From Alloalcanivorax profundimaris (GTDB lineage Bacteria; Pseudomonadota; Gammaproteobacteria; Pseudomonadales; Alcanivoracaceae): a stretch of DNA of 64,000 bases. The stretch's first letter is position 1, and each line of letters opens with the position of its first letter. A program made the position numbers and the translations under genes. Positions 6,568 through 16,100 of the stretch are shown here, piece after piece. The notes below the pieces were generated by a model. It was not told where the DNA came from, did not search any database, and worked only from the letters and a program-made list of their open reading frames with translations. The stretch is taken from NCBI RefSeq assembly GCF_015265435.1, contig NZ_JABJWH010000012.1, forward strand, positions 1-64,000. Direction: 5' to 3'.

Positions 6568-6581
6568 CCCGGGGGCAGGCG
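6561..6581. terminator. Hairpin between converging map and urtE
   Basis: CGCCTG (6561-6566) and CAGGCG (6576-6581) form a 6-bp stem at the junction of two converging operons. There is no clear T run on the plus strand, so it is a weak terminator at best. Confidence 0.35.
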
Positions 6582-6586
6582 ACGCT

Positions 6587-7282
6587 TCAAACGGTCAGAT
6601 ACTTCTTCACCAGCTCATTGTCAAGCTCGTTCACGCCGCCTTCCGCCACCTTGCTGCCCCGGTCCAGAATCGCGAAGTGGTCCGCCACGGCGCGGGTGAA
6701 GGGCAGCTTCTGTTCCACCAGCAAAATGGTGAGGCCTTCTTCCCGGTTCAGGGTTTTGATCACCCGGGCGATCATGTCGACGATGTTGGGCTGAATGCCT
6801 TCGGTGGGTTCGTCCAGGATCAGCAGTTTGGGGTCCAGGGCCAGGGCGCGTCCGATGGCGAGCTGCTGTTGCTGGCCGCCGGAGAGGTCGCCGCCGCGGC
6901 GGTGGCGCATGTCGTGGAGCACCGGGAACAGCTCGTGGATGCGCTCGGGGATTTTGCGGCTGCGGTCGGCGCGGGCCTGGAGGCCGGTTTCCAGGTTTTC
7001 TTCCACGGTGAGGAGGGGGAAGATTTCGCGGCCCTGGGGAACATAGCCGATGCCGGCGCGCGCCCGTTCCTCGGCGGGTTTTCTGGCCAGGTCGCGGCCT
7101 TGGAATTCAATGCTGCCGGAGGCCACGGGGAGCAGCCCCATGATGGCCTTGAGCAGGGTGGTCTTGCCGACACCGTTGCGGCCCATGACGCACAGGCATT
7201 CACCTTCGGCGACGGTGAGGTCCAGATCCCAGAGGGTGTGGGATTCGCCGTAGTATTGGTTGAGGCCTTGTAGTTTCAGCAT
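6587..7282 (-). CDS. urtE: Urea ABC transporter ATP-binding subunit UrtE
   Basis: A 231-residue ATPase of the HAAT/branched-chain-type ABC transporters. Walker A is GRNGVGKTT, the signature is LSGGQQQ, and Walker B is LLILDEPTEGIQP. The EPTEGIQPNIV sequence and overall length are typical of UrtE. It is the last gene of the minus-strand atzF-uca-gntR-urtABCDE operon. UrtD and UrtE together power urea uptake through the UrtB-UrtC channel. Confidence 0.9.
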   Translation of the reverse strand: MLKLQGLNQYYGESHTLWDLDLTVAEGECLCVMGRNGVGKTTLLKAIMGLLPVASGSIEFQGRDLARKPAEERARAGIGYVPQGREIFPLLTVEENLETGLQARADRSRKIPERIHELFPVLHDMRHRRGGDLSGGQQQQLAIGRALALDPKLLILDEPTEGIQPNIVDMIARVIKTLNREEGLTILLVEQKLPFTRAVADHFAILDRGSKVAEGGVNELDNELVKKYLTV

Positions 7283-7304
7283 GTTCCTTTCTCCGTAGAG
7301 GAGA

Positions 7305-7400
7305 GTTGAAAGTTACAAGTTGCAAGTTGAAGTTCGGTAACGGTCGGGTGATTCGTGTGCCCCGACCGCGTTCTTCAACTTTTAACTTGCAATATTCAAC
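7305..7400. repeat. Palindromic intergenic element between urtE and urtD
   Basis: Two 28-bp arms (7305-7332 and 7373-7400) are imperfect reverse complements, matching at most positions. Both carry GTTGAA at their outer ends and AAGTTGAAG at their inner ends. Inside, GGTCGGG (7342-7348) pairs with CCCGACC (7361-7367). The whole 96-bp unit can fold into one long stem. It fills the 113-bp gap in the middle of the urt operon, and the urtD stop codon lies in its right arm. Confidence 0.7.
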
Positions 7401-8259
7401 TGCTCGATTCGCCGAGGTAGACCTCGATCACCTTGGGATCGTTTTGCACCTGCTGCATGCTGCCCTCGGCGAGGACGCTGCCCTGGTGCAGCACGGTGAC
7501 GGTGTTGGCGATGGAGCGGATGAACTCCATGTCGTGCTCCACCACCATCACCGAGTGTTCGCCGGCCAGGCCTTGCAGGAGTTCGGCGGTGCGTTCCACT
7601 TCCTGGCGGGTCATGCCGGCGATGGGTTCGTCCACCAGCAGCAGTTCCGGCTTCTGCATCAGCACCATGGCGATTTCCAGCCATTGTTTCTGGCCGTGGG
7701 AGAGGGCGCCGGCGAGCCGGTCGCGCTCACCCAGCAGGCCCACGGTATCCAGGGTGCTCGCCATCCAGTCGCGCTGTTCGCCGGTGACCGGCTTGAGCAG
7801 GGCGTGCCAGGTGCCCTTGGGCCCGGCCATGGCCAGCTCCAGGTTTTCCAGGGCGGTGTGTTCCGGGAACACGGTGGGTTTCTGGAACTTGCGGCCGATG
7901 CCGGCGGTGGCGATGTCGGTTTCGCTCATGGCGGTCAGGTCCAGGGTCTGGCCGAAGTAGCAGACGCCGGTGTCCGGGCGGGTCTTGCCGGTGATCACGT
8001 CCATCATGGTGGACTTGCCGGCGCCGTTGGGGCCGATGATGCAGCGCAGTTCGCCCGGCTCGATGTACAGCGTCAGGTCGTTGAGGGCCTTGAAGCCGTC
8101 GAAGCTGACGGTGACGTCCTCCATGTAGAGGATGTGCTTGCCGCCGGTGTCCAGGTGCCCCGGGGACACCGGGCGGGTGCCCGGGCGCAGCGGGCCGAAC
8201 ACCTGGTCGCGGCGGAAGGTCTCGCGGAGGTTGGCGGCGAAGGAATCAGGCCGGCTCAT
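7396..8259 (-). CDS. urtD: Urea ABC transporter ATP-binding subunit UrtD
   Basis: A 287-residue ABC ATPase. Walker A is GPNGAGKST, the signature is LSHGQKQWLEIAMVL and Walker B is LLLVDEPIAGM. The LSHGQKQWLEI signature and the N-terminal lead-in are characteristic of UrtD. Its start lies inside the urtC stop region (14-bp overlap), so the two are translationally coupled. A 113-bp palindromic gap separates it from urtE. Confidence 0.9.
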   Translation of the reverse strand: MSRPDSFAANLRETFRRDQVFGPLRPGTRPVSPGHLDTGGKHILYMEDVTVSFDGFKALNDLTLYIEPGELRCIIGPNGAGKSTMMDVITGKTRPDTGVCYFGQTLDLTAMSETDIATAGIGRKFQKPTVFPEHTALENLELAMAGPKGTWHALLKPVTGEQRDWMASTLDTVGLLGERDRLAGALSHGQKQWLEIAMVLMQKPELLLVDEPIAGMTRQEVERTAELLQGLAGEHSVMVVEHDMEFIRSIANTVTVLHQGSVLAEGSMQQVQNDPKVIEVYLGESSS

Positions 8260-9379
8260 GGTGGGCCTCCTCGTCCTTTTCGGTTTTCTTCTTGCGGGCC
8301 AGATTTTTCGCCAGGCCCACCAGACCCTGGGGCAGGAACACGGTGACCGCCACGAACAGGCCGCCCAGGGCGAACAGCCAGGCTTCCGGCATCACGCCGG
8401 TGAACACGGTCTTGCCGTAGTTCACCAGGATGGCGCCGATCACCGCGCCGTACAGAGTGGCGCGGCCGCCCACGGCCACCCACACCACCAGCTCGATGGA
8501 GTTGAGCGGGGAGAACTCGCCCGGGTTGATGATGCCCACCTGGGGCACATAAAGGGCCCCGGCGATGCCGGCCAGCACCGCGCTCAAGGTGAATACCCAC
8601 AGTTTGTAGTGTTCGGTGCGGTAGCCCAGGAAGCGGGCGCGGGATTCCGCGTCGCGTACCGCCATGACGGTGCGGCCCAGGCGGGTGCCGGTGATCCAGC
8701 GGCACAGCACGAAGGCACCGCCCAGGGCGAGTGCCGAGGCGAGCAGCAGGGCCACCCGGGTGCCGTCCGCCTGCAGCGAAAAGCCGAGGATGTCCTTGAA
8801 GTCGGTGAGGCCGTTGTTGCCGCCGAACCCCAGCTCGTTACGGAAGAACGCCAACATCAGCGCGTAGGTGAGCGCCTGGGTGATGATCGACAGATAGACG
8901 CCGGTGACTCGGGAGCGGAACGCCAGCCAGCCAAACACGAAAGCCAGCACGCCGGGTACCAGACCCACCATCAGCAGGGCGAAGCCGAAATGGTCGAAAC
9001 CGTGCCAGTACCAGGGCAATTGATCCCAGTTCAGAAATACCATGAAGTCCGGGAGCTCCGGGTTGCCGTAGACGCCCCGGTCGCCGATCTGGCGCATCAG
9101 GTACATGCCCATGGCGTAGCCGCCCAGGGCGAAGAAGGCACCGTGGCCCAGGCTGAGAATGCCGCAGTAGCCCCATACCAGATCCAGGGCCAGGGCGAGC
9201 AGGGCGTAGCACAGGTACTTGCCCAGCAGGGTGACGGTGTAGCTGCTCACGTGCAGGGCGGAGTCCGCCGGCACCAGCAGGTTGAGCAGCGCGACGATGA
9301 TCACCGCGCCGAACAGCACGCCCAGGAACAGCTTGGCGGCGTGGTCGGTGAGCGCGGTCTTGAAGTCGGAATGTCTCAT
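8246..9379 (-). CDS. urtC: Urea ABC transporter permease UrtC
   Basis: A 377-residue membrane permease of the LivM type with about nine to ten hydrophobic helices. Family signatures include DLVWGYCGILSLGHGAFFAL and, near the end, VGGRATLYGAVIGAILVNYG. The frame remains open well upstream, but the ATG at 9379 (MRHSDFKTALTDHAAKLFLG) is the family start. It has GGAGGATTC before it and overlaps the urtB stop by four bases. Confidence 0.9.
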   Translation of the reverse strand: MRHSDFKTALTDHAAKLFLGVLFGAVIIVALLNLLVPADSALHVSSYTVTLLGKYLCYALLALALDLVWGYCGILSLGHGAFFALGGYAMGMYLMRQIGDRGVYGNPELPDFMVFLNWDQLPWYWHGFDHFGFALLMVGLVPGVLAFVFGWLAFRSRVTGVYLSIITQALTYALMLAFFRNELGFGGNNGLTDFKDILGFSLQADGTRVALLLASALALGGAFVLCRWITGTRLGRTVMAVRDAESRARFLGYRTEHYKLWVFTLSAVLAGIAGALYVPQVGIINPGEFSPLNSIELVVWVAVGGRATLYGAVIGAILVNYGKTVFTGVMPEAWLFALGGLFVAVTVFLPQGLVGLAKNLARKKKTEKDEEAHHEPA

Positions 9380-11010
9380 GAATCCTCCGCGGCCCGACCG
9401 CGCTGCGGGAACAGCCCGCGCGGTTTGCGCTGAATGAACAGGATGATGAACACCAGCACCATGATCTTGGCGAGCACGGCGCCGGCCAGCGGTTCGATGA
9501 ACTTGTTGGCGATGCCCAGGCCGAAGGCGGCGGTGAGCGTGCCCCACAGGTTCCCTACGCCGCCGAACACCACCACCATGAAGGAGTCGATGATGTAGGC
9601 CTGGCCCAGGTTGGGGCCCACGTTGGTGAGCTGGGCCAGGGCCACGCCGGCGATGCCGGCGATGCCGGAACCGAGCCCGAAGGTGAGGGCGTTGACCCGT
9701 TCGCTGCGGATGCCCATGGCCCGGGCGGTGATGCGGTTCTGGCTCACGGCCCGCACCTGCAGGCCGAGGCGGGTTTTCTTGAGCACGGTAAGCAGGGTGA
9801 GAAACACCGCCAGGGCGAAGAAGATGATGTAGAGCCGGTTGTAGGTGAGCGAGAACACCGGGTTGATTTGCAGGGCACCGCTCATCCAGTCCGGGGTCAC
9901 CACGCTGCGGTTCAGCGGCGAGAAGATCAGCCGCACCGCCTGCTGCAGGATCAGGCTGACGCCGAAGGTGGCGAGCAGGGTTTCCAGGGGGCGGCCGTAG
10001 AGAAAGCGGATCACGCAGCGTTCGATGACGATGCCGACCAGGGCGGAGACAAGAAAGGCGGCGGGGATCGCTATCAGCAGGGACCATTCATGGCCCTGGG
10101 GAAAAATCTGCTGGACCACATAGGTGGTGTAGGCGCCCAGCATGATCAGCTCGCCGTGGGCCATGTTGATCACGCCCATGACGCCGAAGGTGATGGCCAG
10201 GCCGATGGCCGCCAGCAGCAGCACCGAGCCCAGGCTAAGGCCGAAGAAAATGGTATCGGCGGTTTCGTAGCGGGCGGTGCGCGCGTCGATGGCCTTGAGC
10301 GCTTTCTCCGCCGCGTTGCGTTCGGCGGCGGCGTCGGTTTGCGTGGCGCGGTCGCGCAGCACGTTTTTCACCGCCGGCTCCAGGCTGCCGGCCACCGCGT
10401 CGATGGCGGCCAGCCGGGCGTGCAGGTCGCTGTCCGGGTCGCGCAGCACGGCGATGCTCAGGGCGGTGTCGATGGCGTCGGCCACGGCGGTGTTGTCTTC
10501 CTTGGCCTGGCGTTCGCGGAGCGCCTGGATCACCGTCGGGTCGGCGCTGCCGATCAGCCGTTGCACCGCCTGGCGGCGGCGGCCGCTGTCCGGATTGGAG
10601 AGGGCGGCTACCGCCTGCAGGTTGCGGATCTGTTCGCGCAGCCGGTTGTTGATGATCACCGGGCGGGCGGCGCGGGCGTCCACCTGGCCCAGGGAGTCAC
10701 CGGTGAGCGGGTCGGTGAGGGCCCAGCCGCCGTCGGCCTGCTCGCCCAGGGCGATGCGGTCGTGGGCGCGGTCGTGGACCAGCCCGCGATCCAGCAGTGC
10801 CTGCAGCAGGGCCTCGGCCCGCTCGTGGCCGGAGCGCGCGATGGTTTCAATGGCCGCGCCCTTGATGTCGAAGTCGCGGCTTTTCAGGTCGGCGAGCGCG
10901 TCGCTCACCGAGGGCGGGTCCGCCGCCGCCGGATCGTCGGTGGGCGCCTGCGCGCCCGCCACGCCGGTGGCGCCGAGCCACAGCAATACAATCAGCAGAA
11001 CCCTTTGCAT
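9376..11010 (-). CDS. urtB: Urea ABC transporter permease UrtB with long periplasmic N terminus
   Basis: A 544-residue protein. It begins with a signal peptide (MQRVLLIVLLWLGATGVAGA). About 230 residues of helical-repeat-like sequence come next (repeats such as EALLQALLDRGL, then IQALRERQAKEDNTAVADAI). The LivH-type permease starts near residue 250 (FFGLSLGSVLLLAAIGLAIT). The GVINMAHGELIMLGAYTTYV motif is typical of UrtB. Proteobacterial UrtB commonly has this extra periplasmic domain, whose role is unknown. A hairpin-plus-T attenuator separates it from urtA. Confidence 0.9.
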   Translation of the reverse strand: MQRVLLIVLLWLGATGVAGAQAPTDDPAAADPPSVSDALADLKSRDFDIKGAAIETIARSGHERAEALLQALLDRGLVHDRAHDRIALGEQADGGWALTDPLTGDSLGQVDARAARPVIINNRLREQIRNLQAVAALSNPDSGRRRQAVQRLIGSADPTVIQALRERQAKEDNTAVADAIDTALSIAVLRDPDSDLHARLAAIDAVAGSLEPAVKNVLRDRATQTDAAAERNAAEKALKAIDARTARYETADTIFFGLSLGSVLLLAAIGLAITFGVMGVINMAHGELIMLGAYTTYVVQQIFPQGHEWSLLIAIPAAFLVSALVGIVIERCVIRFLYGRPLETLLATFGVSLILQQAVRLIFSPLNRSVVTPDWMSGALQINPVFSLTYNRLYIIFFALAVFLTLLTVLKKTRLGLQVRAVSQNRITARAMGIRSERVNALTFGLGSGIAGIAGVALAQLTNVGPNLGQAYIIDSFMVVVFGGVGNLWGTLTAAFGLGIANKFIEPLAGAVLAKIMVLVFIILFIQRKPRGLFPQRGRAAEDS

Positions 11011-11034
11011 CGTGGTTCCTCGAAATCCGTCCGT

Positions 11035-11064
11035 TAAAAGGCGGGCCGGCCTGCGCCGGCCCGC
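11035..11064 (-). terminator. Attenuator hairpin between urtA and urtB
   Basis: On the minus strand a perfect 10-bp stem (GCGGGCCGGC with GCCGGCCCGC, 4-base loop) is followed by CTTTTAACGG. It lies just after the urtA stop and before the urtB start. Such partial terminators commonly keep the binding protein more abundant than its membrane partners. Confidence 0.7.
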
Positions 11065-11088
11065 GGGTCGCGAATCGTTGGCGTTCGC

Positions 11089-12387
11089 TTATTGGGCGGT
11101 CTGGCCGCCGCAGGTTTTGGTCTTGGTGTTGTAGTTGCCGCAGTTGATCGGGGCGGTCCAGTCGGCGATCAGGTTCTTGGAGTCCGGCAGGTAGTCGGAC
11201 CAGGCGTCGCCGGCCACCAGGCCGTCGGTTTCCCAGACCACGGCGAACTGGCCGTTGTCCTGGATCTCGCCGATCAGCACCGGCTTGGAGAGGTGGTGGT
11301 TTTTGTTCATCACCGCGGTGCCGCCGGTGAGGTTGGGGGTTTCGATGCCGATCATCGCCTTGGCCACGTTATCGGTGTCGGTGGACTTGGCTTTCTCCAC
11401 CGCTTTCACCCACATGTTGAAGCCGATGTAGGTGGCTTCCATGGGATCGTTGGTGACGCGGCTGTCGTCGCCGATGTAGTCGTGCCACTGGTCGATGAAC
11501 TTATTGTTCTCCGGCGTGTAAACGCTCTCGAAGTAGTTCCAGGCGGCCAGGTGGCCGACCAGCGGGCCGGTGTCGATGCCGGACAGTTCCTGTTCGCCCA
11601 CGGAGAAGGCCACCACCGGGATGTCGGCGGCGTCGATGCCCTGGTTGCCCAGCTCTTTATAGAACGGCACGTTGGCGTCGCCGTTAATGGTGGAAACCAC
11701 GGCGGTCTTCTTGCCTTCGCTGCCGAATTCCTTGATGCGGGAGACAATGGACTGCCAGTCGGAATGGCCGAACGGCGTGTAGTTGATCATGATGTCCTCA
11801 TCGCCGATGCCCTTGGATTTCAGGTAGGCCTCGAGGATCTTGTTGGTGGTGCGCGGGTACACATAGTCGGTGCCGGCCAGCACGAAGCGCTCCACGCCCA
11901 GGTCATTGAGCAGGTAGTCGACCGCCGGAATCGCCTGCTGGTTGGGCGCGGCGCCGGTGTAGAAGACGTTCTTGGAGGATTCCTCGCCTTCATATTGCAC
12001 CGGGTAGAACAGCAGGCCGTTGAGCTCTTCCACCACCGGCAGCACGGACTTGCGCGACACCGAGGTCCAGCAGCCGAAGATCACGTCCACCTTGTCCTGG
12101 GTGAGAAGCTGGCGGGCTTTCTCGGCGAACAGCGGCCAGTCCGAGGCCGGGTCCACCACCACGGGTTCGAGCTTTTTGCCCATCACGCCGCCTTTTTCGT
12201 TCTGCTGCTCGATCATCATCAGGACGGTGTCCTTGAGCGTGGATTCGCTGATCGCCATGGTGCCGGAGAGTGAATGCAGCACGCCCACCTTGATGGTGTT
12301 GGCGGCGCTCACCAGGCCACTGTAGGAGATGGCGCCGGCGGCGATCCCCACCTGGGCGATGCGTTTCAGGTTCCGTTTCATGCTCAT
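11089..12387 (-). CDS. urtA: Urea ABC transporter substrate-binding protein UrtA
   Basis: A 432-residue periplasmic binding protein of the Peripla_BP_5 family. It has a signal peptide (KRNLKRIAQVGIAAGAISYS) and the diagnostic UrtA start KVGVLHSLSGTMAISESTLK. It also carries FGCWTSVSRKSVLPVVEELN and FYPVQYEGEESS, features of urea/short-chain amide receptors (UrtA and the related FmdD). It lies 19 bp downstream of the gntR stop. The pathway context (urea carboxylase, allophanate hydrolase) favours urea as ligand, but short amides are possible. Confidence 0.92.
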   Translation of the reverse strand: MSMKRNLKRIAQVGIAAGAISYSGLVSAANTIKVGVLHSLSGTMAISESTLKDTVLMMIEQQNEKGGVMGKKLEPVVVDPASDWPLFAEKARQLLTQDKVDVIFGCWTSVSRKSVLPVVEELNGLLFYPVQYEGEESSKNVFYTGAAPNQQAIPAVDYLLNDLGVERFVLAGTDYVYPRTTNKILEAYLKSKGIGDEDIMINYTPFGHSDWQSIVSRIKEFGSEGKKTAVVSTINGDANVPFYKELGNQGIDAADIPVVAFSVGEQELSGIDTGPLVGHLAAWNYFESVYTPENNKFIDQWHDYIGDDSRVTNDPMEATYIGFNMWVKAVEKAKSTDTDNVAKAMIGIETPNLTGGTAVMNKNHHLSKPVLIGEIQDNGQFAVVWETDGLVAGDAWSDYLPDSKNLIADWTAPINCGNYNTKTKTCGGQTAQ

Positions 12388-12406
12388 GATGTTCCCCTTG
12401 TTGAAG

Positions 12407-13123
12407 TTACCGATCCGTACCGAACTCCCGGGCGTCGCCTTGGGCGCGCGCTTCGTGGAGCATATGCAGGGTGATTTTTCTTACTTCATTGCGGCTGGCC
12501 TCGATGTGGGCCTTGAGCATCATCTGCGCCTGTTCCACCCGCCGGTGGGCGATCGCCTCGAGAATCGCGGCGTGTTCCTGGTAGGTGGCGTCGATGCGGG
12601 GCGGCTTGGTGAAATCCAGCCGGCGGATGATGCGTAGCCGTTCCGTGAGGTCATGATGGATGCGCGCCATTTCCTGATTGCCGGCGGCTTCCACCAGAAC
12701 CTCGTGGAATCGTTCGTCCAGCGCCGACACTGGCCCCACCTGGGTCGGTCGCTGGTCCGGGGGCGTGGTCCACAGCCGGGTCAGCTCCTCGAGCTGCGGC
12801 GACGGACCTTCCTGTTCGCAGAGGCGACGCACGGCGGCGCATTCCAGCACCGTGCGCACGTCGTAGAGTTCCTCGAAGTATTTGAAGTCGAAGGGTTTGA
12901 CCTGCCAGCCGCTGCGCGCCAGCACTTCCACGTAGCCTTCCCGTTCCAGGCGGAACAGGGCTTCGCGCACCGGCGTGCGGGACGCGCCCATGCGCTCGGC
13001 GATCTCGTTCTCGCTGAAGCGGTCGGCGGGCAGCAGGCGGAAATCGAAGATGTCCTGCTTGAGCTGGCGGTAGATGCGCTCGGCCAGGTTCTCGCGCGGG
13101 TTCGGTTTGAGGACCATCTTCAT
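12407..13123 (-). CDS. GntR-family (FCD domain) transcriptional regulator of the urea/amide operon
   Basis: A 238-residue regulator with an N-terminal winged helix (FSENEIAERMGASRTPVREA, then LFRLEREGYVEVL) and an all-helical FCD ligand-binding domain. It sits inside the operon, 11 bp after the urea carboxylase gene and before urtA. FCD-type GntR proteins bind short palindromes rich in GTATAC-like cores. Such sites occur at the operon promoter (18561-18590) and at the BMP operon promoter (24001-24010), so it may control both. Its effector is probably a urea-pathway intermediate. Confidence 0.85.
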   Translation of the reverse strand: MKMVLKPNPRENLAERIYRQLKQDIFDFRLLPADRFSENEIAERMGASRTPVREALFRLEREGYVEVLARSGWQVKPFDFKYFEELYDVRTVLECAAVRRLCEQEGPSPQLEELTRLWTTPPDQRPTQVGPVSALDERFHEVLVEAAGNQEMARIHHDLTERLRIIRRLDFTKPPRIDATYQEHAAILEAIAHRRVEQAQMMLKAHIEASRNEVRKITLHMLHEARAQGDAREFGTDR

Positions 13124-13134
13124 GGGGCGCTCCT

Positions 13135-16100
13135 TCAGGCCACGTCCGTGTCGATCACCGCCACCGGATCGCCGGCGTTGATGATCGCGCCCGGTTGGCA
13201 GTGCAGGCCGGTGACGGTGCCGGCGGCGCTGGCGGTGATCTCGAATTCCATCTTCATGGCTTCCACGATCACCAGGGTCTGACCTTCCGCCACGGTGGCG
13301 CCTTCCTCAACCAGCAGCTTCCAGACGTTGCCGCTGATTTCGGCGCTCACCAGGTGGCCGTCCACCTCGCCGATGTCGGCGCCGCCGCCGCCCAGGATGG
13401 CGGACTCGATTTGCGCGTCCTCGTCCTGCCAGCGGGCCACTTCCTTCTGGTAGGCGGCCTGCTGGTTTTCGCGGAAGGCGACCATCTCCGGTTCGATGTC
13501 GTCCAGGAAGCGGTGGTAATCCGCCAGGGAAAATTGTTCCTCGGTAACCTCCACTTCCAGGCGGCCTTCGCGGAAGGCGTCGCGCATGCCCGCCAGCTCG
13601 TCTTCGCTGACCGGGTAGTAGCGCACCTGGTCGAAGAAGCGCAGCAGCCAGGGCTCACCGGTTTTGAACTGGCGGTTTTTGAGGTGCTTGTTCCAGATCG
13701 GCAGGGTGCGGCCCACCAGTTGGTAACCGCCGGGGGAATCCATGCCGTAGATGCACATATAGACGCCGCCGATGCCCACGGTGCCCTCGGCGGTGTAGGT
13801 GCGCGCCGGGTTGTACTTGGAGGTCATCAGCCGGTGGCGCGGGTCCACCGGCACGGCGCAGGGGGCGCCCAGGTAAACGTCGCCCAGGCCCAGCACCATG
13901 TAGCTGGCCTGGTAGACGATCTCCTTGACCCGCTCGATGGAATCCAGCCCGTTGATGCGGCGGATGAACTCCGCGTTATTGGGCAGCCAGGGGGCGTCGC
14001 TGCGAATGGTTTCCTGGTAGCGTTTCACCGCGTCCAGGGTGGCGCTATCCTCGAACGCCAGGGGCAGGTGCAGCACCCGGGAGGTGACCACCATGTCGGC
14101 CACGGAGCCGATGGCGGCTTCCCGGGCCAGCAGGGTTTTCACCAGGTCGGTCTGGTGGATCACCCGGAAATCGTAGTGCACTTGCAGGCTGCGTACGCCC
14201 GGGGACAGTTCCAGAATGCCCTCCACCCGGTCGCCCTTGAGGTTTTCCATCAGGGCGTGGACGCGGAAGCGCAGGTCCAGATCCAGCACGTTGTCGCCGT
14301 ACTCGATCAGAATGTATTTGTCGCCGGCCTGGCGGTAGGTGATGCGCGGTGCCTGGTCGGTGGCGTCCAGCTCGGCCAACATCGTCGCCGACGTGGAGTC
14401 TTGCTGTAGGAGCGACTTCAGTCGCGATCCTCCCAAGGTAACCGGCTCTTCCCAGGCGCCTTCCGGCTCCAGGGTCTCAATCGCCCGATCCCGCGCTTTC
14501 TCCAATGCCAGCGCCTCATCGAACGCCATCGGCACGAACCGAATGCTGTCGCCGGGTTTCAATTGCCCCACCTTCCACAGTTCCGCTTTGGCGATGGTCA
14601 CCGGGCACACGAAGCCGCCCAGGCTGGGGCCGTCCTTGGTGAGGATCACCGGGAAGTCGCCGGTGAAGTTGACGCTGCCCACGGCGTATTCGCAGTCGTG
14701 AATGTTGGACGGGTGCAGGCCGGCCTCGCCGCCGTCGGTGCGGGACCAGCTCGGCTTCGGGCCCACCAGGCGGATGCCCAGGCGGTTGGAGTTGTAGTGC
14801 ACCTGCCAGTCGGCGCTGAAGAATTCCTCGATGGCCTCCTCGGTGAAAAAGTCCGGCGCGCCGTGGGGGCCGTACAGCACCTTTATTTCCCACTGTTGCG
14901 GGTAATCCGGAATCAGCGCGGCATCCGGCGCCGCCGGTTCATGCTCCGGGGCGGGGGTGGGGCAGCCCGCCAGTCGCGGCTGGCAGATCGAGAGCACGTC
15001 GCCCTTGCGCAGGGTACGTCCGCCGTGGCCGCCGAACCGGCCGAGCACGAAGGTGGACTTGCTGCCCAGGTAGTCGGGCACGTCGATGCCGTTGCGCACG
15101 GCGATATAGGTGCGGCAGCCGCTGGTCACCTTGCCGGTAACCAGGGTCTGGCCGGCCTTCACCGCCACCGGTTGCCAGAGCGCCACCGGTTCGCCGTCCA
15201 GGGTGGCGTCGCAGCCGGCGCCGGTGATTGCGATCACGGTGTCGCTGTGGAAGCGCAGGGAGGGGCCAACCAGGGTGGCTTCCAGGCCGGCGGCGCTGGC
15301 GTGGTTGCCGACGATGCGGTTACCGATCCGGAACGCGTAGTCGTCCATGGGGCCGGACGGCGGCACGCCGATGTCCCAGTAGCCGGCGCGGCCCGGGTAG
15401 TCCTGCACCGTGGTGTAGGTGCCCGGGTCGACGATCTCGAAGGCGGTGGGCGTGTACTGGAAGCTTTCCAGATAGCGGGTGGAAACCTTGCCCTCCGCCA
15501 CCGCCGGGTCGCGCAGAATCTGGCGCAGGTAATCCAGGTTGGTGGCGATGCCGGACAGGCGGGTGGCGGCCAGGGCGTCGCGCATGTTGTCGAGGGCGGC
15601 GGCGCGGTCGGCGCCGTGCACGATCACCTTGGCCAGCATCGGGTCGTAGTGCGGGCTCACCTCGGTGCCGGTATCCACCCAGCCGTCCAGGCGGATATTT
15701 TCAGGAAACGATACTTCGGTGAGCTCGCCCGGACTGGGCTGGAAATCCTTGAGCGCGTCCTCGGCGTAGATGCGCACTTCCATGGCGTGGCCATCGGGCC
15801 GGTAGTCCTGGTCCAGGGGCACGCTTTCGCCACCGGCCAGCTTCAGCATCCAGGCCACCAGGTCCACGCCGAACACGGCTTCGGTGACGCCGTGCTCGAC
15901 CTGCAGGCGGGTGTTCACCTCCAGGAAATAGAATTCGTCGCGCTCGTCGTCGTAGATGTATTCCACCGTGCCGGCGGATTGGTAGTTCACCGATTCGCCC
16001 AGGCGCACCGCGCTGTCGTGCAGTTTTTCCCGGGTGGCCTGGGGCAGGTTGGGGGCCGGGGTTTCCTCCACCACTTTCTGATTGCGCCGTTGCAGGGAAC

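Noticed and set aside
9380-10087. A 236-codon upstream extension of the urtC frame
   Set aside because: It overlaps urtB out of frame and has Pro/Arg-rich sequence unlike any permease; the family start is at 9379.
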